Below are positions 24,910 to 33,796 of a stretch of DNA of 64,000 nucleotides, piece after piece; position 1 is the stretch's first letter; each line of letters starts with the position of its first letter. The notes below the pieces were generated by a model. The model was not told the origin of the DNA. It ran no database searches and saw nothing but the letters and a program-made list of their open reading frames with translations. Origin of the DNA: Pelagicoccus enzymogenes (lineage in GTDB: Bacteria > Verrucomicrobiota > Verrucomicrobiia > Opitutales > Opitutaceae); assembly GCF_014803405.1 (NCBI RefSeq), contig NZ_JACYFG010000006.1:255501-319500 (forward strand). The letters are read 5' to 3'. A program made the translations under genes and the position numbers.

Positions 24910-27900
24910 GTGAAAAAAATACTTGTTGCTAATCGTAGCGAGATTGCCGTGCGCATCTTCCGCTCCGCCACCGAACTTGGACTCCGTACCGTAGCCATCT
25001 ACTCCCATGACGACCGCTTCGGCGTACACCGCTTCAAGGCGGACGAGGCTTACCTCGTGGGAGAGGGCAAAGGCCCCGTCGCCGCTTACCTCGACATCGA
25101 CTCCATTATCAAGGTCGCCAAGGAAGCGGGAGCCGACGCCATCCACCCCGGATACGGTTTCCTCTCCGAAAACCCAACTTTCGCTCGGGCCTGCCGCGAC
25201 GCTGGCATCACCTTCATCGGCCCCGACGCCGAGCTCATCGACAAGATGGGCGATAAGGTCGCCGCCCGCGCCGCTGCGGAGGCCGCTAAGGTCCCCACCC
25301 TGCCCGGCACCCAAGACGCCATCTCCAATCCCAAGGAAGCCGCCCGCCTCGCCAAGAAGATCGGCTTCCCTCTCATCATAAAAGCTGCCTTCGGCGGCGG
25401 CGGCCGCGGCATGCGCGTCGTCAAGAAGGAGAAAGACCTCCTGCCCTTGCTCGAAGAAGCCCAGAACGAAGCCCAGATCGCCTTCGGCAACAACGCCGTC
25501 TTCCTCGAGCGCTACATCGAACGCGCCAAGCACATCGAAGTGCAAGTGCTCGGCGACCGCCACGGCAACGTAGTCCACCTCTACGAACGCGATTGTTCCG
25601 TGCAACGCCGCCATCAAAAGGTGGTTGAGATCGCCCCCTCCATCGGCCTCGACCCAAAGATGCGCCAAGCTCTCTGCGACGCCGCCGTACGCCTTGCCAC
25701 CGAGATCGGCTACCAAAACGCGGGCACCGTGGAGTACCTCTACGATTGCGATACTGACGACTGGTTCTTCATCGAGATGAACCCGCGTATCCAAGTTGAA
25801 CATACGGTCACCGAAATCGTCACCAGTGTCGATATCGTGCGCTCCCAAATCCTCGTCGCCCAAGGCAAGAAACTGCACGGGCCGGAGATCCACATTCCCG
25901 AGCAAGACAAGATTCCTTGCCACGGCTTCGCCATCCAAAGCCGCATCACCACCGAGGACCCAGCAAACGGCTTTACTCCTGACTATGGGCGTATCGTCAA
26001 CTACCGTTCCGCGGCCGGCTTCGGCGTGCGTCTCGACGGCGCCATGGGCGACACCGGAGCCGTCATCACGCCTTTCTTCGACTCGCTCCTCGTCAAAGTG
26101 ACCGCCTTCGCGTCCACCTTCGAGAACGCGATCGCCCGTATGGACCGGGCCCTGCGCGAATTCCGTATCCGCGGAGTAAAGACGAACATTCCGTTTATCG
26201 AGAACGTCATCCACCACCAGCAGTTCAAGTCGGGGCAAGCCACCACGACCATGATCGACACCTCGCCCGAGCTGTTCGAGTTCAAGCCGCGCAAGGACCG
26301 GGCCACCAAGCTGCTCAACTTCCTGGGCGACACCATCGTCAACGGAAACGAACAGGTCAAAGGTCGCCCCGTTCCCGCGATGCAGCTGCCCTTGCTCCGT
26401 CCCGCTTACGATCCCAGCAAGCCCAAGCCGAAAGGCACTCGCGACCGCTTGCTGGAGCTCGGAGCCGACGGATTCTCCCAATGGCTGCTCAAGCAAAAGC
26501 GACTCATGGTCACGGATACCACTTTCCGCGACGCCCATCAGTCGCTCTTCGCCGCCCGCATGCGCACCGCCGACATGCTCAACTGCGCCGATGCGGTTTC
26601 GCAAAACCTCTCCAACCTCTTCTCCTTGGAAATGTGGGGCGGCGCCACCTACGACACCTCCATGCGCTTCCTCAAGGAGTGCCCCTACGAGCGCCTCCGC
26701 GCCTTCCGAGAAAAGACGCCTAACATCCTTTTCCAGATGCTTCTGCGCGGAGCCAACGCCGTCGGGTATTCAAATTACCCTGACAACGTCGTCAGCTCCT
26801 TCGTCAAGCACGCCGCCGAGGCAGGCATGGACGTATTTCGCGTCTTCGACTCGCTCAACTACCTGCCCAACCTCAAGGTTGCCATGCAGGCGGTGCGCAA
26901 GACCCACGCGCTCTGCGAGGGCACCCTTTGCTACACCGGCGACATCGACGACCCCAAGCGCGACAAGTATTCACTCAAATACTACGTCGAGCTCGCCAAG
27001 GAACTCGAGAAAATGGGAGCTCATATGCTCGCGATCAAGGACATGGCTGGGCTCTGCAAGCCCTTCGCCATTCCCAAACTGGTCAAGGCCCTCAAGCAGG
27101 AAGTCGGCATCCCTATCCACTTCCACACGCACGATTCCTCAGGCATCGCCTCCGCCTCCGTCATCAAGGCCGCCGAAGCAGGCGTGGACGTAGTCGACCT
27201 CGCCGTCTCTTCCATGTCGGGGCTCACCTCCCAACCCAACCTCAACTCTATCGTGGCCGCCCTTGCAGGCCACCCACGTGACACCAAGCTGGACCAAAGC
27301 GTGCTCAACGAGCTTTCCCTCTATTGGGAAGCCGTTCGCCAGTACTACGAACCCTTCGACACCGGTCCTAAGTTCGGTTCCGCCGAAGTCTACGAACACG
27401 AGATGCCGGGCGGACAATACACCAACCTACGCGAGCAAGCCTTCTCGCTGGGCCTCGGCAAACGCTGGCCGGAAGTCGTACACGCCTACGAGGAAGTCAA
27501 CCAACTCCTAGGAGACATCGTGAAAGTGACGCCGTCCAGCAAGTGCGTGGGCGACCTCGCCATCTTCCTCGTCACCCGCGGCATCAAGGTTTCCGACGTG
27601 GTTAACCTCGAGCCCGGCTCCAGCTTCCCCGCCTCTATCGTCGACATGCTTTCCGGCGGACTGGGCCAACCGAAAGGCGGCTGGCCCAAGGCGGTACAAA
27701 AAGTGGTGCTCGGCGACGTCAAGCCACGCAAGGGGCGACCCGGAAGCTACGCGAAGAAGATCGACCTCACCCAGGAACAAGCCGCTCTCGGCAAAAAGCT
27801 CGGACGGAAGGCGACAGAGGACGACCTCTTCCGCCACCTCATGTATCCCGACGTCTTCGCGCAATTCTGCGAATTCGAAAAGAGCTACGGCGACGTATCC

Positions 27901-28344
27901 GTCCTGCCTACCCCCGCCTACTTCTACGGCCTCAAACCAAACGAGGAAATCGAAGTCGAAATCGAGAAAGGCAAGGTCCTCTACATAAAGTTGATCAACG
28001 TGGGCGACGCCAACGACGAAGGCTACCGTCACATTACCTTCGAGCTCAACGGCCGGGCCCGCGACATCTCTGTACTGGACAAGTCGATACAGTCTACCGC
28101 TCAACCCAAAGAACAGGCCGACCCCAACAACGAGAAACAAGTGGGCGCCCCGATTCCGGGAATGATCTGCAACATCTCGACCAGCGTCGGCACTAAGGTG
28201 AAGAAGGGAGACAAGCTCCTCGCCATCGAAGCCATGAAGATGCAAACCACCGTCTACGCTCCCGCGAACGGCACCGTGGATCGCATCACAGTGGACGTCG
28301 GCGAAAGCATCGAGGCGAAGGACTTGCTCGTCGTCCTCCGCTAA
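24910..28344 (+). CDS. pyc: Pyruvate carboxylase
   Basis: The protein is 1144 residues from a GTG start (GTG AAA AAA ATA), matching the usual single-chain length. Biotin carboxylase domain: residues 1-455, opening KKILVANRSEIAVRIFRSA, with ATP-grasp loop FGGGGRGMR and IEMNPRIQVEHTVTE. Carboxyltransferase domain: about 530-800, with VTDTTFRDAHQSLFAARMRT and metal-site HFHTHDSSG. A PYC-type allosteric domain follows to about 1060, and the biotin carrier domain ends with AIEAMKMQ, biotinylated at Lys1110. It makes oxaloacetate from pyruvate and bicarbonate with ATP to refill the TCA cycle. It is monocistronic, with a hairpin after the stop. Confidence 0.98.
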   Translation: MKKILVANRSEIAVRIFRSATELGLRTVAIYSHDDRFGVHRFKADEAYLVGEGKGPVAAYLDIDSIIKVAKEAGADAIHPGYGFLSENPTFARACRDAGITFIGPDAELIDKMGDKVAARAAAEAAKVPTLPGTQDAISNPKEAARLAKKIGFPLIIKAAFGGGGRGMRVVKKEKDLLPLLEEAQNEAQIAFGNNAVFLERYIERAKHIEVQVLGDRHGNVVHLYERDCSVQRRHQKVVEIAPSIGLDPKMRQALCDAAVRLATEIGYQNAGTVEYLYDCDTDDWFFIEMNPRIQVEHTVTEIVTSVDIVRSQILVAQGKKLHGPEIHIPEQDKIPCHGFAIQSRITTEDPANGFTPDYGRIVNYRSAAGFGVRLDGAMGDTGAVITPFFDSLLVKVTAFASTFENAIARMDRALREFRIRGVKTNIPFIENVIHHQQFKSGQATTTMIDTSPELFEFKPRKDRATKLLNFLGDTIVNGNEQVKGRPVPAMQLPLLRPAYDPSKPKPKGTRDRLLELGADGFSQWLLKQKRLMVTDTTFRDAHQSLFAARMRTADMLNCADAVSQNLSNLFSLEMWGGATYDTSMRFLKECPYERLRAFREKTPNILFQMLLRGANAVGYSNYPDNVVSSFVKHAAEAGMDVFRVFDSLNYLPNLKVAMQAVRKTHALCEGTLCYTGDIDDPKRDKYSLKYYVELAKELEKMGAHMLAIKDMAGLCKPFAIPKLVKALKQEVGIPIHFHTHDSSGIASASVIKAAEAGVDVVDLAVSSMSGLTSQPNLNSIVAALAGHPRDTKLDQSVLNELSLYWEAVRQYYEPFDTGPKFGSAEVYEHEMPGGQYTNLREQAFSLGLGKRWPEVVHAYEEVNQLLGDIVKVTPSSKCVGDLAIFLVTRGIKVSDVVNLEPGSSFPASIVDMLSGGLGQPKGGWPKAVQKVVLGDVKPRKGRPGSYAKKIDLTQEQAALGKKLGRKATEDDLFRHLMYPDVFAQFCEFEKSYGDVSVLPTPAYFYGLKPNEEIEVEIEKGKVLYIKLINVGDANDEGYRHITFELNGRARDISVLDKSIQSTAQPKEQADPNNEKQVGAPIPGMICNISTSVGTKVKKGDKLLAIEAMKMQTTVYAPANGTVDRITVDVGESIEAKDLLVVLR

Positions 28345-28374
28345 CAATGGCCGCCAAGCTCTGAGCTCTCATTC

Positions 28375-28406
28375 TGCTGAGCCCGTGACTCATAGCGGGC
28401 TCAGCA
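28375..28406. terminator. Large hairpin between convergent genes, without T-tract
   Basis: A perfect 11-bp stem TGCTGAGCCCG/CGGGCTCAGCA with a 10-base loop lies 30 bases after the pyc stop and overlaps the end of the minus-strand gene at 28390. Neither side has a T-run, so it may work as a bidirectional block or RNA-stabilising structure. Confidence 0.5.
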
Positions 28407-29031
28407 AGGCATCGGAAAACGAATCGTATGATATCTTCTTTCCGTTGGCGCGAATCTGCCCATCCATCACCGGAAAGACCAAGCGCCCTACCGAGAAATA
28501 TTCCATGAAGAGCAGTTTCTCGGGGCGCATTTTGCTGGACCTAAGACGCTCGACCATCGCGTCGATCGCTGCGTCGTGCTCCACCAAAACCTCCCCGTCC
28601 GGCAAAGCCTTTTTGGGGCTGTAACGCTTGCGAAATCGGACCGGTTCCTCGCTCTCCCAATCGAGCTCGACTACCGTGGCGAATCGCGAACGGCGAAACA
28701 GCGTCTTCATGTCCATCACCGTACTAGCTCTCGCAACCAGTGACTGGTCCCGCAAGTGAGACTCGTAGGAATCATGGTTGTAGACCCTTAAGTTGTAGGC
28801 ATTCCCCAAGGCCTTGAGGTCAGGATCGCTACCGCTTCGCTCCACATCGCTCACCTCGATCCATATCCGCGGGATGTCGACAAGCGAGCCGACGATCACG
28901 CAGAGAAAAGGCTTTTCGTAGCGGACATCCTTTACCCCTTCTAACGCGCGCAGTCGCGGGAAGTCCTCCGCCTTTCCAATGGGGCAGAAAATCGTTAAAA
29001 GAAGCAGGAAGACAAGAGCGGGGCGGAACAT
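28390..29031 (-). CDS. Secreted protein of unknown function
   Basis: The protein has 213 residues with a clear signal peptide (FRPALVFLLLLTIFCPIGKA). The mature part has an alternating beta/alpha look (PFLCVIVGSLVDIPRIWIEV; RFATVVELDWESEEPVRFRK) and a C-terminal FMEYFSVGRLVFPVMDG-type segment. I do not recognise a family. It is the last gene of a probable minus-strand run GH17, transporter, unknown; the gap to the transporter is 88 bases. This context hints at a periplasmic role in glucan use, without direct evidence. Confidence 0.75.
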   Translation of the reverse strand: MFRPALVFLLLLTIFCPIGKAEDFPRLRALEGVKDVRYEKPFLCVIVGSLVDIPRIWIEVSDVERSGSDPDLKALGNAYNLRVYNHDSYESHLRDQSLVARASTVMDMKTLFRRSRFATVVELDWESEEPVRFRKRYSPKKALPDGEVLVEHDAAIDAMVERLRSSKMRPEKLLFMEYFSVGRLVFPVMDGQIRANGKKISYDSFSDALLSPL

Positions 29032-29119
29032 AACCTGAAATCAAAATGCGAACGAGTTCTAGAGGCGAACACTCTTTTTCTCACACAATTGACAAGCGCT
29101 CTTGCCCCTCCCGTTCTGG

Positions 29120-30577
29120 CTAGGTTTCCTGACCCACTCTGCCGCGACGTCGCTCCAGCTCCCTGCGAACTTCCAACGCTCGAGCCTCTGTAAGACGATA
29201 GCTGGCCATGATCCAAATCGCGATCCCCGAGGTAAGCATCGGTACCAGAATATCGAATACACGCAGCAGAAACAAGGTCCGCTCCGCCTGCCCGCCCCCC
29301 AGCTCCGCGTCGAAGCCAGTCACGTTCAACAGGAAGCCCGAAAGGGCCAAAGCCAAAGCCATGCCGAGCTTGACCACCCACCAGAAGATGGAGCCAAACA
29401 TCCCCTCTCTCCTCTCCCCAGTCTCCAGCTCGTCCAAATCGCAAACGTCCGCTACCATAGACCCCATCAAGGTAAACAAGGCGCCTAGGCCAAATGCGAT
29501 CAAGGGAGCAGGCAGGAGCAACAACTGAGGCTGCTGCGGATCGTAGCAAAACCACTTCAGGCCGTAGCCGACGATCGAAATCCCCGTCGCGACAAAAAAA
29601 GTACGCCGCTTGCCCAGCCTCGCCGAAACCCAAGTCACGAGGAGGATGACGCAGAAAGTGCTCACCGACGATACGGTGCCGAACCAGCCGATGTAGCGCG
29701 CGCCGCCATCCTGATCCCCTCCGAAAACGTAGTAAATGATCACGAAGGACGAAAAGGAGGACACCAGCATGAAGCCGTTGAAGACCAGGAACGTCGCCCC
29801 ACACAATTTAAGGAACGGGAGAAAACGAATCGTCGCCCAGAACCCTTTGGCGAAACCGACCGCGTTGCGCTTCAAGCCTTCGAGGAAAGAAGAAGCCCCT
29901 TCGTATCCAGCCTCTGGCGACAAGTCGCTCTCCGAGAACCGTTCCCGACAAAAAACAGCTGGAACGATTCCGACCAAGGCAACGAATATGCCGATCGCGA
30001 TCGCCAATCCACGAGCTCCCGCCACCGAATCCTCGAACAAAGCGTCGTTTTCCATGATCGCGTAAAACCAGGGGACTGCCACCCAAGCGAATTGCCCGAT
30101 GAAATTCGCCACCCCCATCAGCCGCGTCCGCTCGTTGTAGTCAGGCGTCAGCTCGTAGCCCATCGCCACCCAAGGGGTGGCAAACACCGTGTAAGCAAGA
30201 TAGAACACGATCGACCCCAGCAAGAAATACCAAAAATAGAAGCTATCGCTGTATCCAGCCGGCAATTGCCAAAGAAAGGCGAAAACCACTCCCGCAACCA
30301 GTGCTCCCACAAAGATGTAGGGCCGACGGCGGCCCCATCTCGATCGCGTGTGATCCGAAACATATCCCATCATCGGATCCGTCAACGCGTCCGTAAGTCG
30401 CGGTATCGCCATCAACAATCCAACCACCGCCGGATTCAGCTTCAGCCCCGTCACCAGCACGATCGACATCATCCCGATCGCCGCTCCCAGCAAGTTGTTG
30501 GCTAGAGCGCCCGCCCCGTAAGCGAGCTTGCGCGGGAACGGAATACGCTCTTGGGAAGCAGTTGAATACTCGGGCAT
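29120..30577 (-). CDS. GPH-family MFS sugar symporter (second copy)
   Basis: The 485-residue inner-membrane protein has about twelve helices. The GPH signature is RLTDALTDPMMGYVSDHTRS, then RWGRRRP, at about residues 60-86. The C-terminal half has VADVCDLDELETGERREGMF, equivalent to the first transporter's DTADYDELSTGMRREGMY. It is a paralogue of the transporter at 7991-9448, equal in length but clearly divergent in sequence. The gene lies 169 bases downstream of GH17 on the same strand and is probably in its operon. It would import glucose, laminaribiose or another beta-glucan product with a cation; the substrate is inferred from context only. Confidence 0.92.
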   Translation of the reverse strand: MPEYSTASQERIPFPRKLAYGAGALANNLLGAAIGMMSIVLVTGLKLNPAVVGLLMAIPRLTDALTDPMMGYVSDHTRSRWGRRRPYIFVGALVAGVVFAFLWQLPAGYSDSFYFWYFLLGSIVFYLAYTVFATPWVAMGYELTPDYNERTRLMGVANFIGQFAWVAVPWFYAIMENDALFEDSVAGARGLAIAIGIFVALVGIVPAVFCRERFSESDLSPEAGYEGASSFLEGLKRNAVGFAKGFWATIRFLPFLKLCGATFLVFNGFMLVSSFSSFVIIYYVFGGDQDGGARYIGWFGTVSSVSTFCVILLVTWVSARLGKRRTFFVATGISIVGYGLKWFCYDPQQPQLLLLPAPLIAFGLGALFTLMGSMVADVCDLDELETGERREGMFGSIFWWVVKLGMALALALSGFLLNVTGFDAELGGGQAERTLFLLRVFDILVPMLTSGIAIWIMASYRLTEARALEVRRELERRRGRVGQET

Positions 30578-30746
30578 GGGGTGGATAGCAAAAAGCGGAA
30601 GGCGCGAAAGTCCAACGAAAGCTCAACTTGGCAAGAACCTCGTTTCGGGACGACGTGACAGGTCGCCACCTCACTGCTACCTGCCAAAAGGCCGCGGAAA
30701 AGACAAGCCGCGATACCAGTTCAAGCGATCGTTCGCAAGCTTCAGC

Positions 30747-31778
30747 TCATTCTTTCTGCACCGCTCGTTTGGGCTCCCTGTCGATTGTATAGAGCCCCCA
30801 GTGCTTCTCGGCCCCCAACGGATCGGCATTGCCCTTCCAATCTTCGTCGAAGGCTTCGAACCAAAAGATCGTGATATTGTTGGCCCTGCCAAACTCCATC
30901 AATTCTCGATAGTGGCGGGCTTGCGATTCCTCGCTTGCCCGATCGCCGAACTCAGACGCCACGCTAGCCCAGCCAGCTTCCGACACCACTATCGGCATAT
31001 CCGGCAAAACCGCCCGAATTTCCTGCAAGTTCTCGATCGTGTAAGGCAGCGCTTCATCTATCGTCTTTTCCTCCCAAGCTGGGTAAGTATGCACGGCCAG
31101 AAAATCGAGATGGTCCGCCAATTCCGCTCCATACTGGGAAAAAACCTTGTAATTGTCAGCTGTTGTAACCGGCTGCTGGATACGGCTTCGAACGGATTTC
31201 AGGTGGCGGATCATCGACTCGAGAGAGACAAGATGGTCATTCCAAGTGACCAACGACTCGTTTCCCACGTTCACAGCGACAACGATATCTGAATACTCGT
31301 TCGCCAAGCGTACACCGGCTTCAATTTCCCGCAAATTTTTGGCAGCCTTTCGCTCTAGTTCCGCTTCCGGCACCGGTTCCAAAACCCACGCGCAGCCTTC
31401 GTGATTACTCAATTCTCCATCCAGCCAGATTCCCAACATGACTTTGAGAGGAATACCGTGCTCACGGATGATACGCAGCACATCCTCCGAATTCCGCTGG
31501 CTGTCATAAAGCCGGATCAGCTCAAACCCTTCTTCGAAAGCGATAATCTTCAGGTCCTCCAAAATCTGCTCATCGGTCGGAAGCACCGCTCCCTCCCCTC
31601 GATCCGGATGCTGGCCGTGGCGAAATCCCGAATAGGCGACGCCCCGTTGCATGCCTGCCAGCAAAGATTCCTGCGGCTGCCGCAAATCCTCGCCAGACAC
31701 GTGTCCGCCACAGGCGAGTGACAGGACCGATAGAACAAATGTGATCGCTCGGGGTAAGTGATTCATACTGCAGTGCAT
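30747..31778 (-). CDS. GH17 beta-1,3-glucanase-like hydrolase (secreted)
   Basis: The protein is 343 residues with an N-terminal signal segment (about 8-28); an alternative ATG lies at 31766. The barrel shows GH17 features: GVAYSGFRHGQHPD, FELIRLYDSQ, acid/base Glu174 in VVAVNVGNESLVTWND, AVHTYPAW, nucleophile Glu267 in PIVVSEAGWAS, and the C-terminal ITIFWFEAFDEDWKG, then EKHWGLY. GH17 enzymes cleave or rearrange beta-1,3-glucans such as laminarin, a major algal store. It heads a run with a GPH transporter and an unknown exported protein. A palindrome covers the start region, consistent with repressor control. Confidence 0.9.
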   Translation of the reverse strand: MHCSMNHLPRAITFVLSVLSLACGGHVSGEDLRQPQESLLAGMQRGVAYSGFRHGQHPDRGEGAVLPTDEQILEDLKIIAFEEGFELIRLYDSQRNSEDVLRIIREHGIPLKVMLGIWLDGELSNHEGCAWVLEPVPEAELERKAAKNLREIEAGVRLANEYSDIVVAVNVGNESLVTWNDHLVSLESMIRHLKSVRSRIQQPVTTADNYKVFSQYGAELADHLDFLAVHTYPAWEEKTIDEALPYTIENLQEIRAVLPDMPIVVSEAGWASVASEFGDRASEESQARHYRELMEFGRANNITIFWFEAFDEDWKGNADPLGAEKHWGLYTIDREPKRAVQKE

Positions 31779-31784
31779 GAATCA
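31759..31784. promoter_or_regulatory. Palindrome over the GH17 start codons
   Basis: TGATTCAT and ATGAATCA (perfect 8-base arms) enclose the 10-base spacer ACTGCAGTGC. Both candidate ATG codons of GH17 lie within it. It could be an operator for a LacI-type protein or a leader hairpin. Confidence 0.45.
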
Positions 31785-31910
31785 TTAAGATGCACTTTAA
31801 TGCAATGCTTTATTTGTTTCGCGACGGTTTTTCCGCGATTCCGGGCCATCAGCACCCGAGACCGCTCTTGACCCTTACAACGGGCCACAAATAGTCCCTC
31901 CAAAAGAGAA

Positions 31911-32558
31911 ATGCGACTTCCCCAGCACACAAAGCTCCTTTTCATCGGCGACTCGATCACCGACGCCGGACGCGACCCCTCCGGCGAGCCCACGCCTTGG
32001 ACCAACGACATCGGTCTCGGCCGCGGCTACGTGAATCTCGTCAACGCCCTGCTGCATATAAGCACTCCCGAATCCAAAATCCGGATACTCAACCAAGGGA
32101 TCAGCGGCAATACCATCCGAGACCTATCCCAACGATGGCAGGAGGACGTCTTGGACCATAAGCCCGATTGGCTCTCGATCAAAATCGGCATCAACGACGT
32201 CTGGAGACAATTCGACCAACCTCACCGCAAGGAGACCCATGTCAGTCCGGAGGAATTCGCGGCGACCTACCGCCAACTCCTCGACCAAACCCGCCCCCAA
32301 CTGCAGGGGCTGGTGCTTATCTCCCCGTACTTCATCGAACCCAATCGTGACGATCCCATGCGAGCGCTCATGGATCGCTACGGAGCCATCGCCCATAAAA
32401 TCGCTCAGGAGTACGACGCGGTCTTCGTGGACGCCCAGGCCGCCATGGACCGCCTCACCCAACACACCCACCCCGCCGAAATCGCATGGGACCGCATCCA
32501 CCCCTCGTCCGTGGGGCACATGGCCATCGCCCAAGCCTTCGTCGATGCCATCTCATAA
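31911..32558 (+). CDS. SGNH/GDSL-family hydrolase
   Basis: The 215-residue protein has no signal peptide. Block I is FIGDSITDAG with the nucleophile at Ser15. Block II is ILNQGISGNT, block III is SIKIGINDVWR, and block V is DRIHPSSVGHMAI with the Asp-x-x-His pair. Enzymes of this type deacetylate or de-esterify sugars and lipids; the short cytoplasmic form fits a carbohydrate esterase such as a rhamnogalacturonan- or xylan-acetylesterase relative. It is divergent from GH17 with 132 bases between and is followed by a VOC protein 20 bases later. Confidence 0.88.
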   Translation: MRLPQHTKLLFIGDSITDAGRDPSGEPTPWTNDIGLGRGYVNLVNALLHISTPESKIRILNQGISGNTIRDLSQRWQEDVLDHKPDWLSIKIGINDVWRQFDQPHRKETHVSPEEFAATYRQLLDQTRPQLQGLVLISPYFIEPNRDDPMRALMDRYGAIAHKIAQEYDAVFVDAQAAMDRLTQHTHPAEIAWDRIHPSSVGHMAIAQAFVDAIS

Positions 32559-32578
32559 TTCGGCTTACCCTAATTCCT

Positions 32579-32962
32579 ATGAAAATCGAACACTTCGCAA
32601 TCAACGTCAGCGACCCCAACGCCTTCGCTGACTGGTACGTCAAAAACTGCGGCATGAGCGTCGCCCGTAAATTGGAGAAAGCTCCCTTCACCCACTTCCT
32701 CGCCGACTCCAGCGGATCCGTCATGGTTGAGGTCTACAACAATCCCGTCGACCAGGTTCCAGACTACGCCAGCATGAATCCGCTCATCCTGCACCTCGCC
32801 TTCGTCTCTAAGGATCCGGATGCTGACCGCTCCCGCCTCGAAGCAGCAGGAGCCAGCTTCGTGGTCGACGAGACCACGCCTTTGGGCGACCGCTTGGTCA
32901 TGCTGCGCGACCCCTGGGGCTTCGCCATCCAACTCTGCCAGCGCGGCACCCCGATGCTCTAG
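32579..32962 (+). CDS. VOC-superfamily (glyoxalase/bleomycin resistance-like) protein
   Basis: The protein is 127 residues from the ATG at 32579, which gives the typical opening MKIEHFAINVSDPNAFADWY. Two beta-alpha-beta-beta-beta modules follow; putative metal ligands are His5, the Glu in SVMVEVYNN, and His/Asp residues in ILHLAFVSKD and RDPWGFAIQLCQ. The superfamily includes lyases, dioxygenases and binding proteins, so the reaction is open. The start is 20 bases after the SGNH hydrolase stop, suggesting cotranscription. Its stop codon overlaps the end of the convergent GDPD gene by four bases. Confidence 0.87.
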   Translation: MKIEHFAINVSDPNAFADWYVKNCGMSVARKLEKAPFTHFLADSSGSVMVEVYNNPVDQVPDYASMNPLILHLAFVSKDPDADRSRLEAAGASFVVDETTPLGDRLVMLRDPWGFAIQLCQRGTPML

Positions 32963-33756
32963 CGCGTCAAGGCATCCAAGATCGTGTCTGGCCGATTGGT
33001 GGTAATCGAATCAACCCCGCGGCCGACAAGGGCCAAGGCGAACTCAGGATCGTCGACGGTCCAGACATGATAGCCCCAGCCTTTCTCCTTGAAGCGGGCC
33101 ACGAATGACGAATCGACCACTTCGTTGGCTCGCGTGCTGATGCCGTCGGCCTTACTTTTCCGCAAGACGCGCATCAGCTTTCCCGTGTGCGGCCGCAATC
33201 GCCCCTTTTCGTCCTGCTTGACGGAGACGAGCCAGTTCGCCCGATAACGAGGCGCCTCCCGCTTCAATCGGCGAACCACCTTTTCGTTGAAGGAGATGAA
33301 AGTCAGCTGTTCATCCTTCAACTCCGAGGCCTCGACCTGCTTCAACAGTTCAGGAACGATCTCCGGCCCGCACTTGATCTCCACGAACATGGTCTTGCCC
33401 TCTGGGACCGTCCCCAAGACCTCACGCAAAGTCGGAATCGCAGTTCCCACCCACTGTTCGCCAACCCAACGCCCAAAGTCATAAGCGCGCAATTCCTCTA
33501 GCGTCAGATCCTCAACTCTCTTGTCTACCCCCGTGTATTTCTGGATCGAGAAGTCGTGCACGCAGACAATCTCACCATCAGCTGTGAGGTGAAAATCGCC
33601 TTCGATCGCGTCGGCATCGAGCTCCCAAGCAAGTTCGAACGCGGGCAGCGTATTTTCGGGGGCGTAAGCCGATGCCCCACGATGCGCGATCACAAAGCTT
33701 TCGCGGGCGCTCGCGTTCGCCGCGAACAGCAGTAACAAAAAAATTCCATATTTCAT
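32959..33756 (-). CDS. Secreted glycerophosphodiester phosphodiesterase family protein
   Basis: The protein is 265 residues from the ATG at 33756, the start of a signal peptide (MKYGIFLLLLFAANASA). The GDPD barrel shows FVIAHRGASAYAPENT (catalytic His25, Arg26, Glu34), AIEGDFHLTADGEIVCVHD (metal Glu/Asp and second catalytic His67), FVEIKCG and the C-terminal HVWTVDDPEFALALVGRGVDSITTNRPD. It hydrolyses glycerophosphodiesters to glycerol-3-phosphate and an alcohol in the periplasm. A LacI-type regulator lies 40 bases upstream on the same strand, so the two may be cotranscribed. Confidence 0.92.
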   Translation of the reverse strand: MKYGIFLLLLFAANASARESFVIAHRGASAYAPENTLPAFELAWELDADAIEGDFHLTADGEIVCVHDFSIQKYTGVDKRVEDLTLEELRAYDFGRWVGEQWVGTAIPTLREVLGTVPEGKTMFVEIKCGPEIVPELLKQVEASELKDEQLTFISFNEKVVRRLKREAPRYRANWLVSVKQDEKGRLRPHTGKLMRVLRKSKADGISTRANEVVDSSFVARFKEKGWGYHVWTVDDPEFALALVGRGVDSITTNRPDTILDALTR

Positions 33757-33796
33757 AAGCAAAAAGTGTTTAGGCCCTCGCCATAGGCATCTCGCC

